A stretch of DNA of 64,000 nt from contig OU696576.1 of NCBI GenBank assembly GCA_916048095.2, forward strand, positions 7,673,488 to 7,737,487. Direction: 5' to 3'. This DNA is from Sacculina carcini (Eukaryota > Arthropoda > Thecostraca > Sacculinidae). The notes beneath the pieces were generated by a model. It was not told the DNA's origin. It did not search any database and saw nothing but the letters and a program-made list of their open reading frames with translations. Position numbers and translations under genes: made by a program. Shown here one piece after another: positions 13,067 through 49,596 of this stretch (positions are counted from its first letter, which is position 1; each line of letters begins with the position of its first letter).

Positions 13067-13332
13067 TGTGTACTCACCTAGTTGTTCTACAGGATATGAG
13101 CTAAGCTCGTGCGGTCCTGTCTCTATTCCATGTGTATGTGTGTGTGTGTATGCGAATGAGTGTATATCTTATTATTGTTGCTCAATTTTTTTGCTGGCGC
13201 GGCCTTAGTTCATTTTCTGCCATTTACTTCTCAACCACTTGGTGTATACGCCAAGAATGTCTTATGTAGATATGCAGTTTTGTGAGCTTCTCTGGAAGAG
13301 TGGAACTCATAGAAACACGATGAATAAAGAAT
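13067..13332. repeat. Interspersed repeat with ACTCACCTAGTTGT head
   Basis: It starts with TACTCACCTAGTTGTTCTAC and ends with a GAACTCATAG...GAATAAAGAATG tail. A related tail occurs near 52500-52580 (GAGCTACTCCGGAGGAGTAGAAC ... AATAAAGAATAAAAG). The head resembles a family I recall as abundant in crustacean genomes. It is probably a SINE or another short retroposon. The assignment rests on pattern and memory only. Confidence 0.45.
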
Positions 13333-13373
13333 GTTGTTTGTAGCCAGCTACAGGTGGTGATCTAAGGCTATTG

Positions 13374-13605
13374 GTGTTAAAGGTTAAAGGCCTCAAGTGA
13401 CAGCTGCTACATGGCAAGAAGCCGAAGCTTATGAATACACAGGTGTGCCCCGTGTAGCTCGCTGCTACCGCAGAACCAACACTCTCGACCCTGTGGCGCC
13501 TCAAGGACAGAAGATGTATAAGAGAGGACCTCCTCCCCAGAATACATGATACAATACATGACTGATATCTGGTACCATTTACTGCTGGGTGGACAGGGGC
13601 TGTTG
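13374..13605 (-). repeat. SINE-like repeat, copy A (lacks tRNA head)
   Basis: About 230 bp closely matches 51398-51640: shared blocks are GTGACAGCTGCTACA, GAAGAAGCCGAAGCTTATGA, CCTCCCCAGAAT and TTTACTGCTGGGTGGACAG. It lacks the tRNA-like head seen in copy B, so it is 5'-truncated when read on the minus strand. Confidence 0.7.
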
Positions 13606-15262
13606 GATGTGCTTCAAGTTTTCAACGAGCTTCTACCAGCTTGACCTTGTCGACGTGTGGCAATGCTTCTGTTATGACTTGCAACCGCCTTTTGTGTTGT
13701 GCAGACGTATGTGTGTCAATGTGTATGACATTCGCAACGTTGCAATGAAGTGTAGGTGTTTTTCACCGACACACACTCACACACACACGTACACACGTGC
13801 ACATGACGTAACATCCAAGTACGTGTTAGGAATGACAACATACAACACCATTGAAACTTCTGCCATACAGTTAGCACAACGATGCTCTGTGTGTGAATGT
13901 GTCTCTGTGTGTGTGTGTTGGGTGTATGTATGTGTGTGTGTTACGACAGTGCCGTAATACGATAGACCGTTCTCCTGTTTTGGCTCAGGTGTACATGCGC
14001 GTATGCGCGTATGTGTGTGTGCGTACGTGTGTTATTGTACTCTATTGAAACAGTGCACGCCGGCAAAAGGCACGGAGACGTTGCTGGCGAATGGGAAGTT
14101 GCAATATTGGCATGTGCTCACATGTTTGTCTGTGTGTATATGTGTTTGTGTGTGTGTGTGGTGTTTTTGTTCGTTTACTTTCTCTTTTGTCGACACCTGA
14201 GCGGGCCGACATCTCCAGCGTTGTTTCATCTCGCGCTCTTTTACTCGCAGCTACACTTTCCATCACACACACACACACACATACACACACGTGGTTCACC
14301 GTTATGTTGGCGATGTGGGCAGTCACCATTGTGATGAGTTGAGTTTCTGGGAATAGTAGGAATAATTGATCTGTGACATCTCCGATAAGATCGCCTGATC
14401 ATGTACAAGCTGTATTGAAACGTAGTCAAGTAGATTGTGCGATTGGTATATGTGGTCCCATTCGCTGGCAATTGACAGCCATATATCCACATCGTTTGCA
14501 CTGCACATGTGCTCCATAGTTGGCCTGGGGTTGTGAGCATTGCCCACCAACTGTGCTGCTATCAAATACTGATTTAACGTCACATTATGCTGTTAGACCA
14601 GTGGCCTCCAATCTTTTTATGATCGAATACCACTTGGAGGTCCCGTACAGTAGCCGTGTACCATGTGGTTCCACTGAGTTTAATCAGATATTACTGTATT
14701 TACATAATTTTACAAGTAGAACACACAAATCAACTGAAAAACAACTCAATGAAGTGATGAAGACTGAAACCCCTTGCTCGCACTGCAATGTCGAGGAGAA
14801 AACCAGAAACTTCAGGAGGAAAGGTCTTATGGCCCCTTCTTCCCCAAAGGCAACAATTGGGGCCTCCATTTAAAATATAATACCATTATAATAGAGGTAC
14901 AACTTTGGGAAGATGCAGTTACGAGCAGCTCTTCGGTACCTTTATTACCGTACTTATATGCGCTATTCTATGGGAAATTTCAATATGCCTGATGCAACGG
15001 ACCCTGTAACACTCGCCCCCCCCCCGACTGGCGGGTTCGAGGGGCGGTTGCTACGACTCATTCCGTGAGGTTTATGCACTGCGTTCTGTGACTGTCGTTG
15101 GCCGGCTGCTAAAACAGTGTAATTTCGCCAGTCTACTGTTCTTTTCTAGTGTTGAACTTATTTTTGATGGATTCACCTTGAATAACGTAACGCTGTGTGG
15201 TCCCATCAAGTTGTTCTCAGGCAATCGTAGTTTATGTGTGTCTGTGTGTCTGTTTGTTGAAG

Positions 15263-16298
15263 ATTCCGATTTGGGCGTGCTGAGGGCCGAGCTCGCCGCC
15301 CGTGAGAAGGAGCTGGAACACTCGTCGGACATAATCAGCGAGCTTAACGAACAGCTACAATCAGCCAGTGTTGCCAGACAGCTGTCAGACAGCTCGGTGT
15401 GTAATTTAGCGAAATCCATCAGTGTTTTCAGCAATCTCATCGGACGCTAAATCATTTGACCTCCTCTAGCAGAAACGTTAGTCGAATTCAGTCGAGCGTT
15501 GGATAAAATATACTGCTTAAACGACCAATTGCATTTACTCACACACTTTGCATCTAGTATCTTTTTGACCACGCACCAACGTTGCATACAAGATAGTCAT
15601 CGTTCAGAGCGAAATGTAACTCCCGCTTTTGGAAGCCTACAGTAGGTACTGGGGCGATGTTCTTACGTCATGTCGCAGGGTTCTTAACCTCAACCTTCTT
15701 AACCTGCAGACTTCGTCAATTCCCCATTTTAGTGTACCACTGCGTTTTCCACTAGAACATCGGTCTTTGGCGATCTATACCACAGCTTTCATTGATGAAT
15801 TCCTTACAGAGCAATGACCACTGTGCTATAACACGGGGGTTATGTATTCGTGTGTGTGTGTGTGTGTGGGGGGGGGGGAGGACAGGCGCAGCGACTGCAG
15901 GAGAGCGTATCTGACGGATCTGACAGGTTGCGTCAAAGCACAGTTGAGTGTGAACGACTGCAGCGTGAGCTGAACGCCAGCCGTGATCTGTGCGCCCGTC
16001 TCGACGTCGACAAACAACACAACCGCCAACTACTGGCCGAACAACACTCACATTCGCTGCAAGTGAGCACTGACACACACACATACACACACATACACAC
16101 ACACACACACACACGAACATCCACACATGAACAGAATAGGCTAGTATCACATCAATTGATTTGATATCGGGCGTTCTGGTGCTGGCGTTTCTGATTCCGC
16201 TTCACCTTGTTTTTGTTTTGGTCTCAAGCAAGTTTGATCATAAGCCAACCCGAGCCAAGTTTCGAACCATGAACCTCCGAAACAAGAGCATACGACAC

Positions 16299-16341
<43 letters not shown>

Positions 16342-17470
16342 TATGGCGGCAGTTGAAAGAGGAGCTGGCGAGCGTGCGGGCGGCGCTGGCCTCCACCCAG
16401 CAGCAGTTGGCTAGCCAGCGGTCGGCCGGCGACGAGCTGCAGCAGCTGGTGGCGACGGAGCGGCAGCGTGCGGCCACCGCCGACGACGCGGCGAGAACGC
16501 GCGACCAACAGCAGCGAGCCGTGACAGAGCAGTGCGGCGCGCTCGAGAGACAAATGTCGGTGACACCTCTCCCACACAATGCCACCGGCACAAACACACG
16601 CGCACATACAAATATACAGGCAGAACACACACATACCCACGTGTATGTGTGTCCACAGAAACAGACGTATGACGCATAAACGCTGAAGCACGCACCTAGA
16701 CACACAGAGAGTGTGCTAGACAGATTGGCACAAAGGAATACACGCAGATGATATACAGGCAGACACACACACGCGCACACATAAACACACGGACACGTAC
16801 ATGTACACTTGCATTCTTGGGGGACAGTTGTTCTTTAGGTAGAAGGTTGGCGCTCTACCAGATGCAGGTAAGGAAGGCGTCCAGACAACGACAGCTGTAC
16901 CCACGTGCTATTCGTACAAATGACCCGTATGGAGTGGACATAATCATATAATTGCTTGGATAGATGAATTGCAAGAGTGCATCTTATCATTGGTGCATAT
17001 TTATCGTACACTATCCTGCTTTCTCGGCCTTTTAAACTAGTATTTATGTCGGTTTGTATGTGTGTGTGTGTGTTTGTGTGTGTAGTTTGTCATACCGCGA
17101 GCAAATTAGCGAGCTGCAACAACAGCTGTCGGACAATCAGCTGCAGCTGGCCAGCTGTCAGCGTCGCTTGACCGACGAGCAGTTTGAGCGGCGCAAGCTG
17201 GAGCAGCATTTGTTCGCACTGAATAGAACGCCAACACGTCCGCCCGCGACCGCCGCTGAATTCAGACTGACTTCGGGCGCCACCTATACGGCAGCCGATA
17301 TAAACACGCGAGCAGGCACGGCGGGCGGAGTCAGCGACCCGGGACTGGGAGGATCTGTGTACTCACTATCGCGTGAGATGTCGCCGGCAGCCAGCCTCGG
17401 ACAGGCGGGCATTGGCGAGGGCTCGCTGCGTTTGCCGTCCACGTCGAATCCGGCCGAATATCGGCGCTGA
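15263..17470 (+). CDS. Coiled-coil protein, 3' exons (partial gene)
   Basis: Four exons are supported: 15263-15396, 15886-16062, 16353-16559 and about 17086-17470 (stop TGA at 17468). The first three keep phase exactly (AG|..., TCG|GTGTGT, GACAG|GCG, CAA|GTGAGC, CAG|TTG, TCG|GTGACA). The last join needs either a small extra exon near 16840-16870 or the internal acceptor at 17106. The protein is rich in Gln, Glu, Arg, Leu and Ala with heptad character (for example LRAELAAREKELE, LQRELNASRDLCARL, EQISELQQQLSDNQLQL). It ends in a low-complexity Ser/Gly/Ala/Arg tail of about 80 residues. The phrase RRLTDEQFERRKLEQHL suggests a centrosomal or ciliary coiled-coil protein, but I cannot name the family. 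The 5' exons are not identified. Confidence 0.72.
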
Positions 17471-17928
17471 GACGATGCTGCGCCAGCGCCACTGAAACAG
17501 CCGCCGCTGCAGAAACTCCTGCAATAATTGTGTTACGTGGACTTCAGCATTGACAGACAGAGTTACATGTTGCACCGTGCCGTTCCATTGTGCACTGCCC
17601 TCCGCCACACTGACACATACGTGTGCTTCACTCTGGAGCGCACAATCGAGCCGATCTGGGTTTGAGGCGATGAATAGTCATAAACACGTTGTATGTGGAA
17701 TAACGCCTCCTGCTGACACAGTGTGTGCATGTTGTAGTGGATTTTTAATGTGTATTGCGATACGCGTATCCCTTCACTCTTGCGCCTTCACTGCCGTCTT
17801 TGTAGAATAAGATGCAATGCTATGTATCTCACTTGTAATGCAATGCCACACCACTGACACTATCAAGTGATTTTGTACTCGAATGTCATCACATCGCCTA
17901 GTCGATTTTTCACGCGATTCTAAGCATA

Positions 17929-18032
17929 AATAAATGTTGAATGCACCGATGGCCAGAACATACGGTCTGAATGTATTTGGTAAGCGTGCAATACGCAAAA
18001 CCAACAGCATCACGACGTTCAATGAAAATAAA
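17929..18032 (+). promoter_or_regulatory. Candidate polyadenylation signals
   Basis: AATAAA occurs at 17929-17934 and again at 18027-18032, about 460 and 560 nt after the stop of the coiled-coil gene. They lie before the convergent SMYD4 gene ends at 18594. Either would fit as the 3' end signal. Confidence 0.5.
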
Positions 18033-18593
18033 CCTGTGTAGAATGTAATGTAACTTATAAAACACTGGGTTTAACATTGCGACAAGCACAGAGACCAGTT
18101 TTGACCCTTTTAAACAACCAACAATGATGTTTTAGCACATCCAAGGACCTGGTGGGCGTCAGGGCTGTTCGAAAAGGTTTTGATAATACTAAAAGCATAA
18201 ATGCGAGAGCGCACAAAACCAATGACATTTGATGCTCAATGAGCGCAAGAGAAACAGTGATTGGTTGTGAAGCAGTTAGGCGCTGAATAAAACGCCAGCT
18301 CTCAAACGGGTTTTCCTCAACGAATGCTCGCAATGACCCTGTTGTTCCAACACTGAACAAACTATGAGTATGGCATGCCTTGAGTACTTTAGCAAGCTCC
18401 AAAAAGCTCACGTTAAAACTCGGCCAACAACGCACAACCGGATTGATAATTATCAATTCAATTATATTCGTATCGTATTAAATTATAATTCAATTCAATT
18501 CAATTATATTCAATCGTATTCGTTCCAATTATAATTGGAACAAATACGCTGGACAAAATCAATAAACAATAGGACGAGTCCATTAACGAGCGT

Positions 18594-31677
<13,084 letters not shown>

Positions 31678-32059
31678 ATCACACAAACACCACAGCGACT
31701 CCGCAAACTATAATCCAACAGGCAGCCTGTTCAATCCGACACAGAAAACACGCGCCGTAATTTCAGTGTCAGTCCCCAACGCACAACCACCTGCCCTCCA
31801 AAAAACGCACGTGTTCATATATGCACGTGTTCATGTGGACGTCCATGAACGCCACCCAAACTGATATAACCAATACATCTCTAATTCCGGATGGATCAAT
31901 TGCTCTCTAATGTCTGTCTCGTTCTGCCTTTCACCGACAAATTATTCGTATACAACATATACATCTACAACAGAAACTGCCGAACCTGCAAGCTTAACGG
32001 GAATATCAAAGCATGCGCCAGTATCGACTTGGCTGGTCCATATTTGTCTATTTCTCGAC

Positions 32060-34440
32060 GTTTCATATCTATATATATAAAAGAGATCCTCTGTGTTTGT
32101 TTGTGTGTGTGTGTGTGTATGTGTGTGTGTGTGTGTGTGTCTGTCTGTGTGTCCCACCCTCCTTGGTCCATTTTCTATCAGCTACTTCTCGGCCACCACT
32201 AGGCGTACCTGCTAACAATTTACACCATAACGTTGAAAATTTTCGTGTCTACACGATAGGTTAAATTTTGGATTTTAAAAACAGAACTCAAAAAAGTTAT
32301 AGCGGTAAATAGACAAAATGAACCCTGAAAAATGAGAAAATTTTGGTCAATATTCTGCCATCCAGTCCTCATAAACCAAAAATGATACAACAATACAGAT
32401 TATACCACTGTGTAGAAAATTATCTGTTCTACAAGATAGACTATAATTCATATCCAAAAATTAAATATAAAATATGTTAAAATGATAAAATTTCAATCTA
32501 CATTCAAAATTATATATAAACTCCCGGCGTCCGATTTTCTTTACTTTTTTCTCCATTTCTCAACAACTAACTATGACACATCTAAATAAATTATACCATC
32601 ATGCTGGGAATTTTGTTTTATACAGTAAGGTATAAATTTTAATTCTCCAAAGTGTATTGAAAAAAAGTTACGGTGGTGTGAAGTCAAAATGACAAAGTCA
32701 AAAAGGCAAAATTAACACTGAAAACCGTGAATATTTTGTTCAATATTCTGCCATCGGCTCCTCATATACCAGCAATGGTACAGCTATAAAAATTATACCA
32801 TTGTGTAGATAATTTTGTTTTCTACAAGATAAGTCATAATTTATACCCACAAATGATACAAAAACGTGTGAAATTGGAAAAATTCTCAAATACATCCAAC
32901 ATTTCACTTGAACACCGGGCGACTAATATTAATTTATTTTTCTACCTATTTCTCAGTAACTATTTGTCACACATTACAATAAATTATACCATCGTGCTAG
33001 AAATTTTGTTTTCTACAATGCGGTGTAAGTTTTAATTTTCCAAAGTGTGCCTAAAAGAAGTTACGGCGGTGTAAAATCAAAACGACATGTTGCTAATTTG
33101 GCAGCTATTATGCGAAATTGCGATTACACAGGAATATACAATGATTTAATTTCACTGAAGTACAATCACTTTTAAGAATGCATCATATTAGCTCCAATCA
33201 TAGATGGTGTGGTTTTATTGCGTACAGTTTAATTAATGCTACACTATACTTAATATAAAGGCTTTATTGTCCTCAATATTAACACATGAATTGTTCCACA
33301 CGACGGGCGGGTAAAGTGCTACTGGGAACAAAGTAAACTACTGAATTTAGCTGTGTAATTTAATGGGTTTAATTTCAAGTTGCATGAGCTCAAGTTGCAT
33401 AAGGATATGGGCAGAGCCGTAGCAACCGCCCCCCGTACCCCCCCGCCGGGGGGCCCCGAATGTTGAGGGGCCCCTTTGCCTCACGTATTATGTGATTATA
33501 TCAAAAAAATGCATTCAATATTCACAATGGGGGCCCCAAGTGTTGTCTTCGGGGGGGCCATAATTCCTCGCAACCGCTCTGGATATGGGCTGCAATATCA
33601 TGTAATGCCAACTATATGCATATGTTGCTTTAGCGGAAACATTAACCTGGAATTATAGAGATGACAGAAAGCTAGAAGCTGTACAATTTATTGTACGCTT
33701 ACGTATTTTTGTACGAAACATTAAATTTTGTAAACATTGTGACAAGCGGGTTTAAATATGAAGCTATTCGGGGGAAATTATGTTGCCGCATCTAAAATAA
33801 ACTCATTCATATTTAGACTTTTCTATTGGTTAATATTTTTATGGGCTTACCTTTGTCTTTTTTTATTTGTATTCGTTTTCTTTTATGAATTCAATATTCA
33901 TTTTACTTTATTAATTGTTCTGCAAAACGGGAGGGCTTCAATGCTAGATGATGCTAATTTTAAATATATTTTGTAAACATTATGACATATAAAGATATAA
34001 AAAAGCTCAGTAAATTTTCATTGCTTCGTCTAAATTTTCATTGCGAATTTTGAATTATTCCGCACGACGGGCGGGTGAGGGAAAAATATGAGGCGGGTTG
34101 AGGGAAAATATTTTGTCCAAATGAAAATAAATACAATTCAATTTAAACTTTTCAATTGATTAAGATTTGTAGGAGTTTTACCTTTTTTGCAATATTCTTA
34201 TTAATTAAATATTAATTTCATAATATTAATTGCTCCGCACAACGGGCGGGTTTTTAGGCTAGGCGGGTTTTAGGCTTTTCTATTGGTTAATATTTTTATG
34301 AGTTTACGAGTTGATGAGTTTTTAGTGAGTTTATGAGTTTATTTTTATATTTGTATTCGTTTTATTTTATGGATTGAATATTTAGTTTACTTCATTAATT
34401 TTTCCGCACGACGGGCGGGCTTATATGCTAGTGTTATATA
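32060..34440. repeat. AT-rich composite repeat with tandem units (possibly Helitron-related)
   Basis: It begins with TATATATATAAAAGAG and a GT tract. Two direct copies of a unit of about 360 bp follow (about 32337-32690 and 32730-33087), both ending GTTACGG(T/C)GGTGT, preceded by a partial third. Further right, GACGGGCGGG or its variant occurs four times (about 33302, 34066, 34241, 34411), each closing an AT-rich unit. Such TATATATA starts and GGGCGGG ends resemble Helentron/Helitron-associated repeats, but no Rep/helicase coding is present and the class is a guess. Confidence 0.5.
33412..33581. mobile_element. 170-bp hAT-type MITE, CAGAGC family
   Basis: Termini CAGAGCCGTAGCAACCG and, inverted, CAGAGCGGTTGCGAGG. 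A perfect 8-bp duplication GATATGGG flanks it (33404-33411 and 33582-33589). The interior has C- and G-homopolymer blocks flanking a short AT core. A diverged relative lies near 36415-36675. Confidence 0.85.
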
Positions 34441-35517
34441 TATTTAATGTCTAGATATATTTATGATTCTAGATTTTTAATTACATTTATTTTTATTTTC
34501 AGTTGATAGATGTGATCTTATTTCATTGATTCATCTCAATATATTTAGTTATATTTTAATATATTCCCATACAAGTTATTAAACAACAATGTAATTTGCA
34601 TTTAATTATATGTTATTATATATTTTATTTGTATATTTCTGAGTTCACATGTATTTTGATATTATTTGATATTATTTGATGCTATTATTTGATACTTGTG
34701 ATATTATTTGATACTTTACTTCCATTCGTGAAACGTTTGTATATTCAATGAGTCAATGGATGAAACAAAATATTAATTGAGTAAACGAATATCGGCGCTT
34801 ATCTCAGGCATCAACAACAGCGGTTGAAAATAGCAGTTGAATGGCAGTGGCACAAACGGTGATGCATGCGAAACTTTCTGTCACAAGATGGCGCTAGTAT
34901 CTCACAGTGATTAATTTTGCTGTTGCATTATTCTAATTCACTTATTTTATCGTCATGATGGTGTAATGTTGTTACATTTCTCATTGCACATCTGTGACTT
35001 ATTTATGCGTTTTCGCTTTGTGCCACCAGTGACACCGTTCATGTTCATTCTCACATGTGGTGAGTATTGTTCATGCTAGCCACTCGAACGATCCTATGAT
35101 ATCGGCACACCTTAATATTGAGTAGTCTGGCAGCCTGCGTTAGCGATGCTGGTTTCATGTCTAAATAGAGACCATTGGGAACGTATATTCAAAAATCAGA
35201 ATTAAATACAGTACTGAAACGGCATTTTCATGAGCTGTGTCGATATCGGTGGAAAATTCGTCAGTGCTTAGGTTCAGATAACGCACAAACAACAGCAAAC
35301 ACATCAGGTGAGAATATAGAGCCACATTTGTGCAGGCAGTTTTATAGTATCTACTTGATGATATCTTGGAGTGTGTCTGCGGCAAGTATGGAGCTGAGTA
35401 GCGGCACCACGCGCACAGTCGACAAATCACTCAACACAACCTGTCACAACAACATACACACACACACACACAATCACGTCTCACACAACTGAAGCCTGTG
35501 GAAAACCACGTGGTCGC

Positions 35518-47202
<11,685 letters not shown>

Positions 47203-49596
47203 CTGCACACTGCACGCAATGAAGTCAAATGCAATTAAAAAATGAATGCAATGAAGGCCTTGTTTAGTGTATATACACGTGTGTGTATGTGTGTATATGC
47301 GTGATGTGTGTGTGTGCTTCACAGCTTGAACTCCGAGAATCATGCTAACGTGAGTGATCGATATTTCCATATAAGTGTTGCGTGGTCAATACACATATCT
47401 CATCCAGCCCACAACTATACACTATACAATCGGTAAATAAGCAAGCATTATGATATGCCTTAAACAATACCAGCCAAAAGACGAGAAGTAATGTTTTTTT
47501 ACTTCATTTTGTAGTTATAGCTATGGCTGGCTAGAATATGTTGCTTAATTTTGTACTCTGCTCATGAATGAAAGAATATACATGCACGCTCAGAAGACAA
47601 GTTCGATTTCAAGTGCAAATAAAAATATCAACACAAGTAAAAATTAAAACTAGTTTACATAGGATAAATTAGTAGAAATATATTGCACATTAATATTAAT
47701 CAATACAATAATTAATTAATAAGTTCTATATTTATATTTATAGTGTACGTTGACGTGAATAATATCACCTATAACTATTCTAAAAATAGTTATTATAATT
47801 TTCAATAAGGTATGAAATATATGCGATTCGATTTTCTCCACTTCATGGATAATTTAATTCAATTTTATGCCATATGATACTGGTGTAATGAAAAAACAAA
47901 CTCAAAAAGATTCATTTGCTGAATTTTCTCATTATTGTATTGATACTCATTTTCAACATTCTTTACTCTCAATATAGCTGCAAAACTATTGAACACATTT
48001 GATACCATTTAATCTTCAATTTAATATAATTTCATATGCAATATTTCACCTAAATTTTCATTCAATCTTGATGAAATTTTACAGGAGCATCGCATCAAAT
48101 TTTATAGTGTCTATTATCACAACTTGAAATGAATTTGGCCCACCTTGGCTTTTTCCGGCATACATTGGCTGTTTCTATCCAAATAGTCTTTTTAATCGTT
48201 TGGCAGCTCTGAAAGTGGCTGTTATGTGCAATTACCCTCGAGGTAGTAGGTTATCGTTCGCTGTGTGTGTGGTTTGTTATTGTTCTCTGAGTCTAGTTGA
48301 AGTGTTCGTCCTTCGTGCTTTTAGAGATTAATTTCAGTGTTGTGCTGTCTGGTAGGTGGAATACTATTCGACTGTTTTATAAACTAGCCGTAAAATATAA
48401 ATATCTATTGTTTATACAATTGGATTTGTTATTATCTTTTATCCTATTATATCAGTGTTTGTTTCTTCTAGGTTGAGACATTGGAGCTATTTATCGCAAG
48501 ACAATGTGCTAGTTTTACAAAGGAAATACGACGTGTACGGTTGACAATTTTTCTCATGTGGCTTTTGGTATCTGGTCCGAGTTTAGACTCATATTCTTGG
48601 AATATGGCTAAAATGCTAAATTCGGTGTTAAATATATTTAATTGAATTGAAAACGCGGTAGAATGAGTGGTATAAATGATCGTAATAACAATCTTGTTCA
48701 ATGCCAACCAATATCTTCGCTTTTAATGCCAAAACTGTGTTGAAAATATATTTTCGCTGAAATTTGATGACAAATTCTATCATGAGTTGTACCAGCTCGT
48801 GTCATATCAGCTGGTTTGTTGGCCAGTAATTAACAGATTTTTAGCGCAACTACTAAGAAATATTGGCGTGTTTCCATGTACACATGCATTTCTAGTTTTG
48901 TTTCATTTCCTTCCGCCCGACATCTCTTCGTTTGTTGCCTTTTCTGTTGTTTGTCAGTATGTTCTCACAGAGTTGTCTCCGCAGAAATGAGTCAATCACT
49001 CGTTGTTCCTGCCTTCCACAGATCCTGCTTCTGTTTAAACGCCTGTGTTGTGGTCTGGCTGCCAATTCCATTTGGCAATTTCTCCCAATCATCTATGGCC
49101 CTGTTTCGAATGCTATATTTTTGCACACCTTACTATTTTAACACGTTACGTGATTCTGCGTTTTTGCGCAGCGAAACCCGATATGATATCCGTTTGCTTT
49201 TGAGTGTCGAAATAATTCTGTATTCTGTATATCTGCACTTTGCTCTAACCATCTATAAAAACACTAATCGAATCGTCTCGACTTCTCATATATGCTTTTA
49301 TGTATGTGTATGTGTGTGTTTGTGTGTGTGTTTGTGGGCCGTCTACAGACAGTGGTGGTGAACACGAGAACAGCGGCTGTGTGCTTTCTCGCCGTTTGTG
49401 TGACGCGTGATCGCGTGCTTGTGTGTGACGTTCACTGACGCACCGGCGTGTCGAATAGCGCGCCTCGCGTGTCGTACACGCGCGCGCACGCCTGTGTGTT
49501 TGTGTGTGTGTGTTGGGTGCATACAACTGGTCAGCACACACACACACACACCAGTGTGTGGCTGGTGTTCGTTCAGCGAGCGAGCGACAGTCAGAA
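47203..49596. other. Spacer between TBC1D19 and the scavenger-receptor gene
   Basis: These divergently transcribed genes share this spacer. It must contain the missing first exon of TBC1D19 (minus strand), since the first exon seen enters in phase 0 at 47202. It also contains a LINE 3' remnant (48940-49240), AT-rich unique DNA, and a GC/GT-rich leader region (about 49300-49596) upstream of the receptor ATG. Confidence 0.5.
48940..49240 (-). pseudogene. LINE 3' remnant (CR1/L2-like C-terminus)
   Basis: On the minus strand a broken frame reads IRNRAIDDWEKLPNGI...TTTQAFKQKQDLWK, the conserved end of CR1/L2-like ORF2 proteins. Stops and frame shifts lie on both sides. It is a short 5'-truncated relic. 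Confidence 0.55.

Larger units (their letters stand above)
12860..15262. other. Repeat-bearing stretch upstream of the coiled-coil gene
   Basis: Two interspersed repeats (13067-13332 and 13374-13605) lie here, with GT/CA tracts and a partial CAGTGG-ended sequence from 14599 (8-bp candidate duplication TGTTAGAC before it, no matching end found). The missing 5' exons of the coiled-coil gene could lie here or further upstream; I could not identify them. Confidence 0.45.
31678..35517. other. Spacer between SMYD4 and TBC1D19 genes
   Basis: No gene is seen. The spacer is strongly AT-rich and dominated by the duplicated repeats at about 32.06-34.42 kb and a hAT MITE at 33412-33581. The SMYD4 promoter and 5'UTR should lie just above 31677 (minus strand), and the TBC1D19 3'UTR just below 35518. 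No distinct core promoter or AATAAA was found by eye. Confidence 0.5.
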
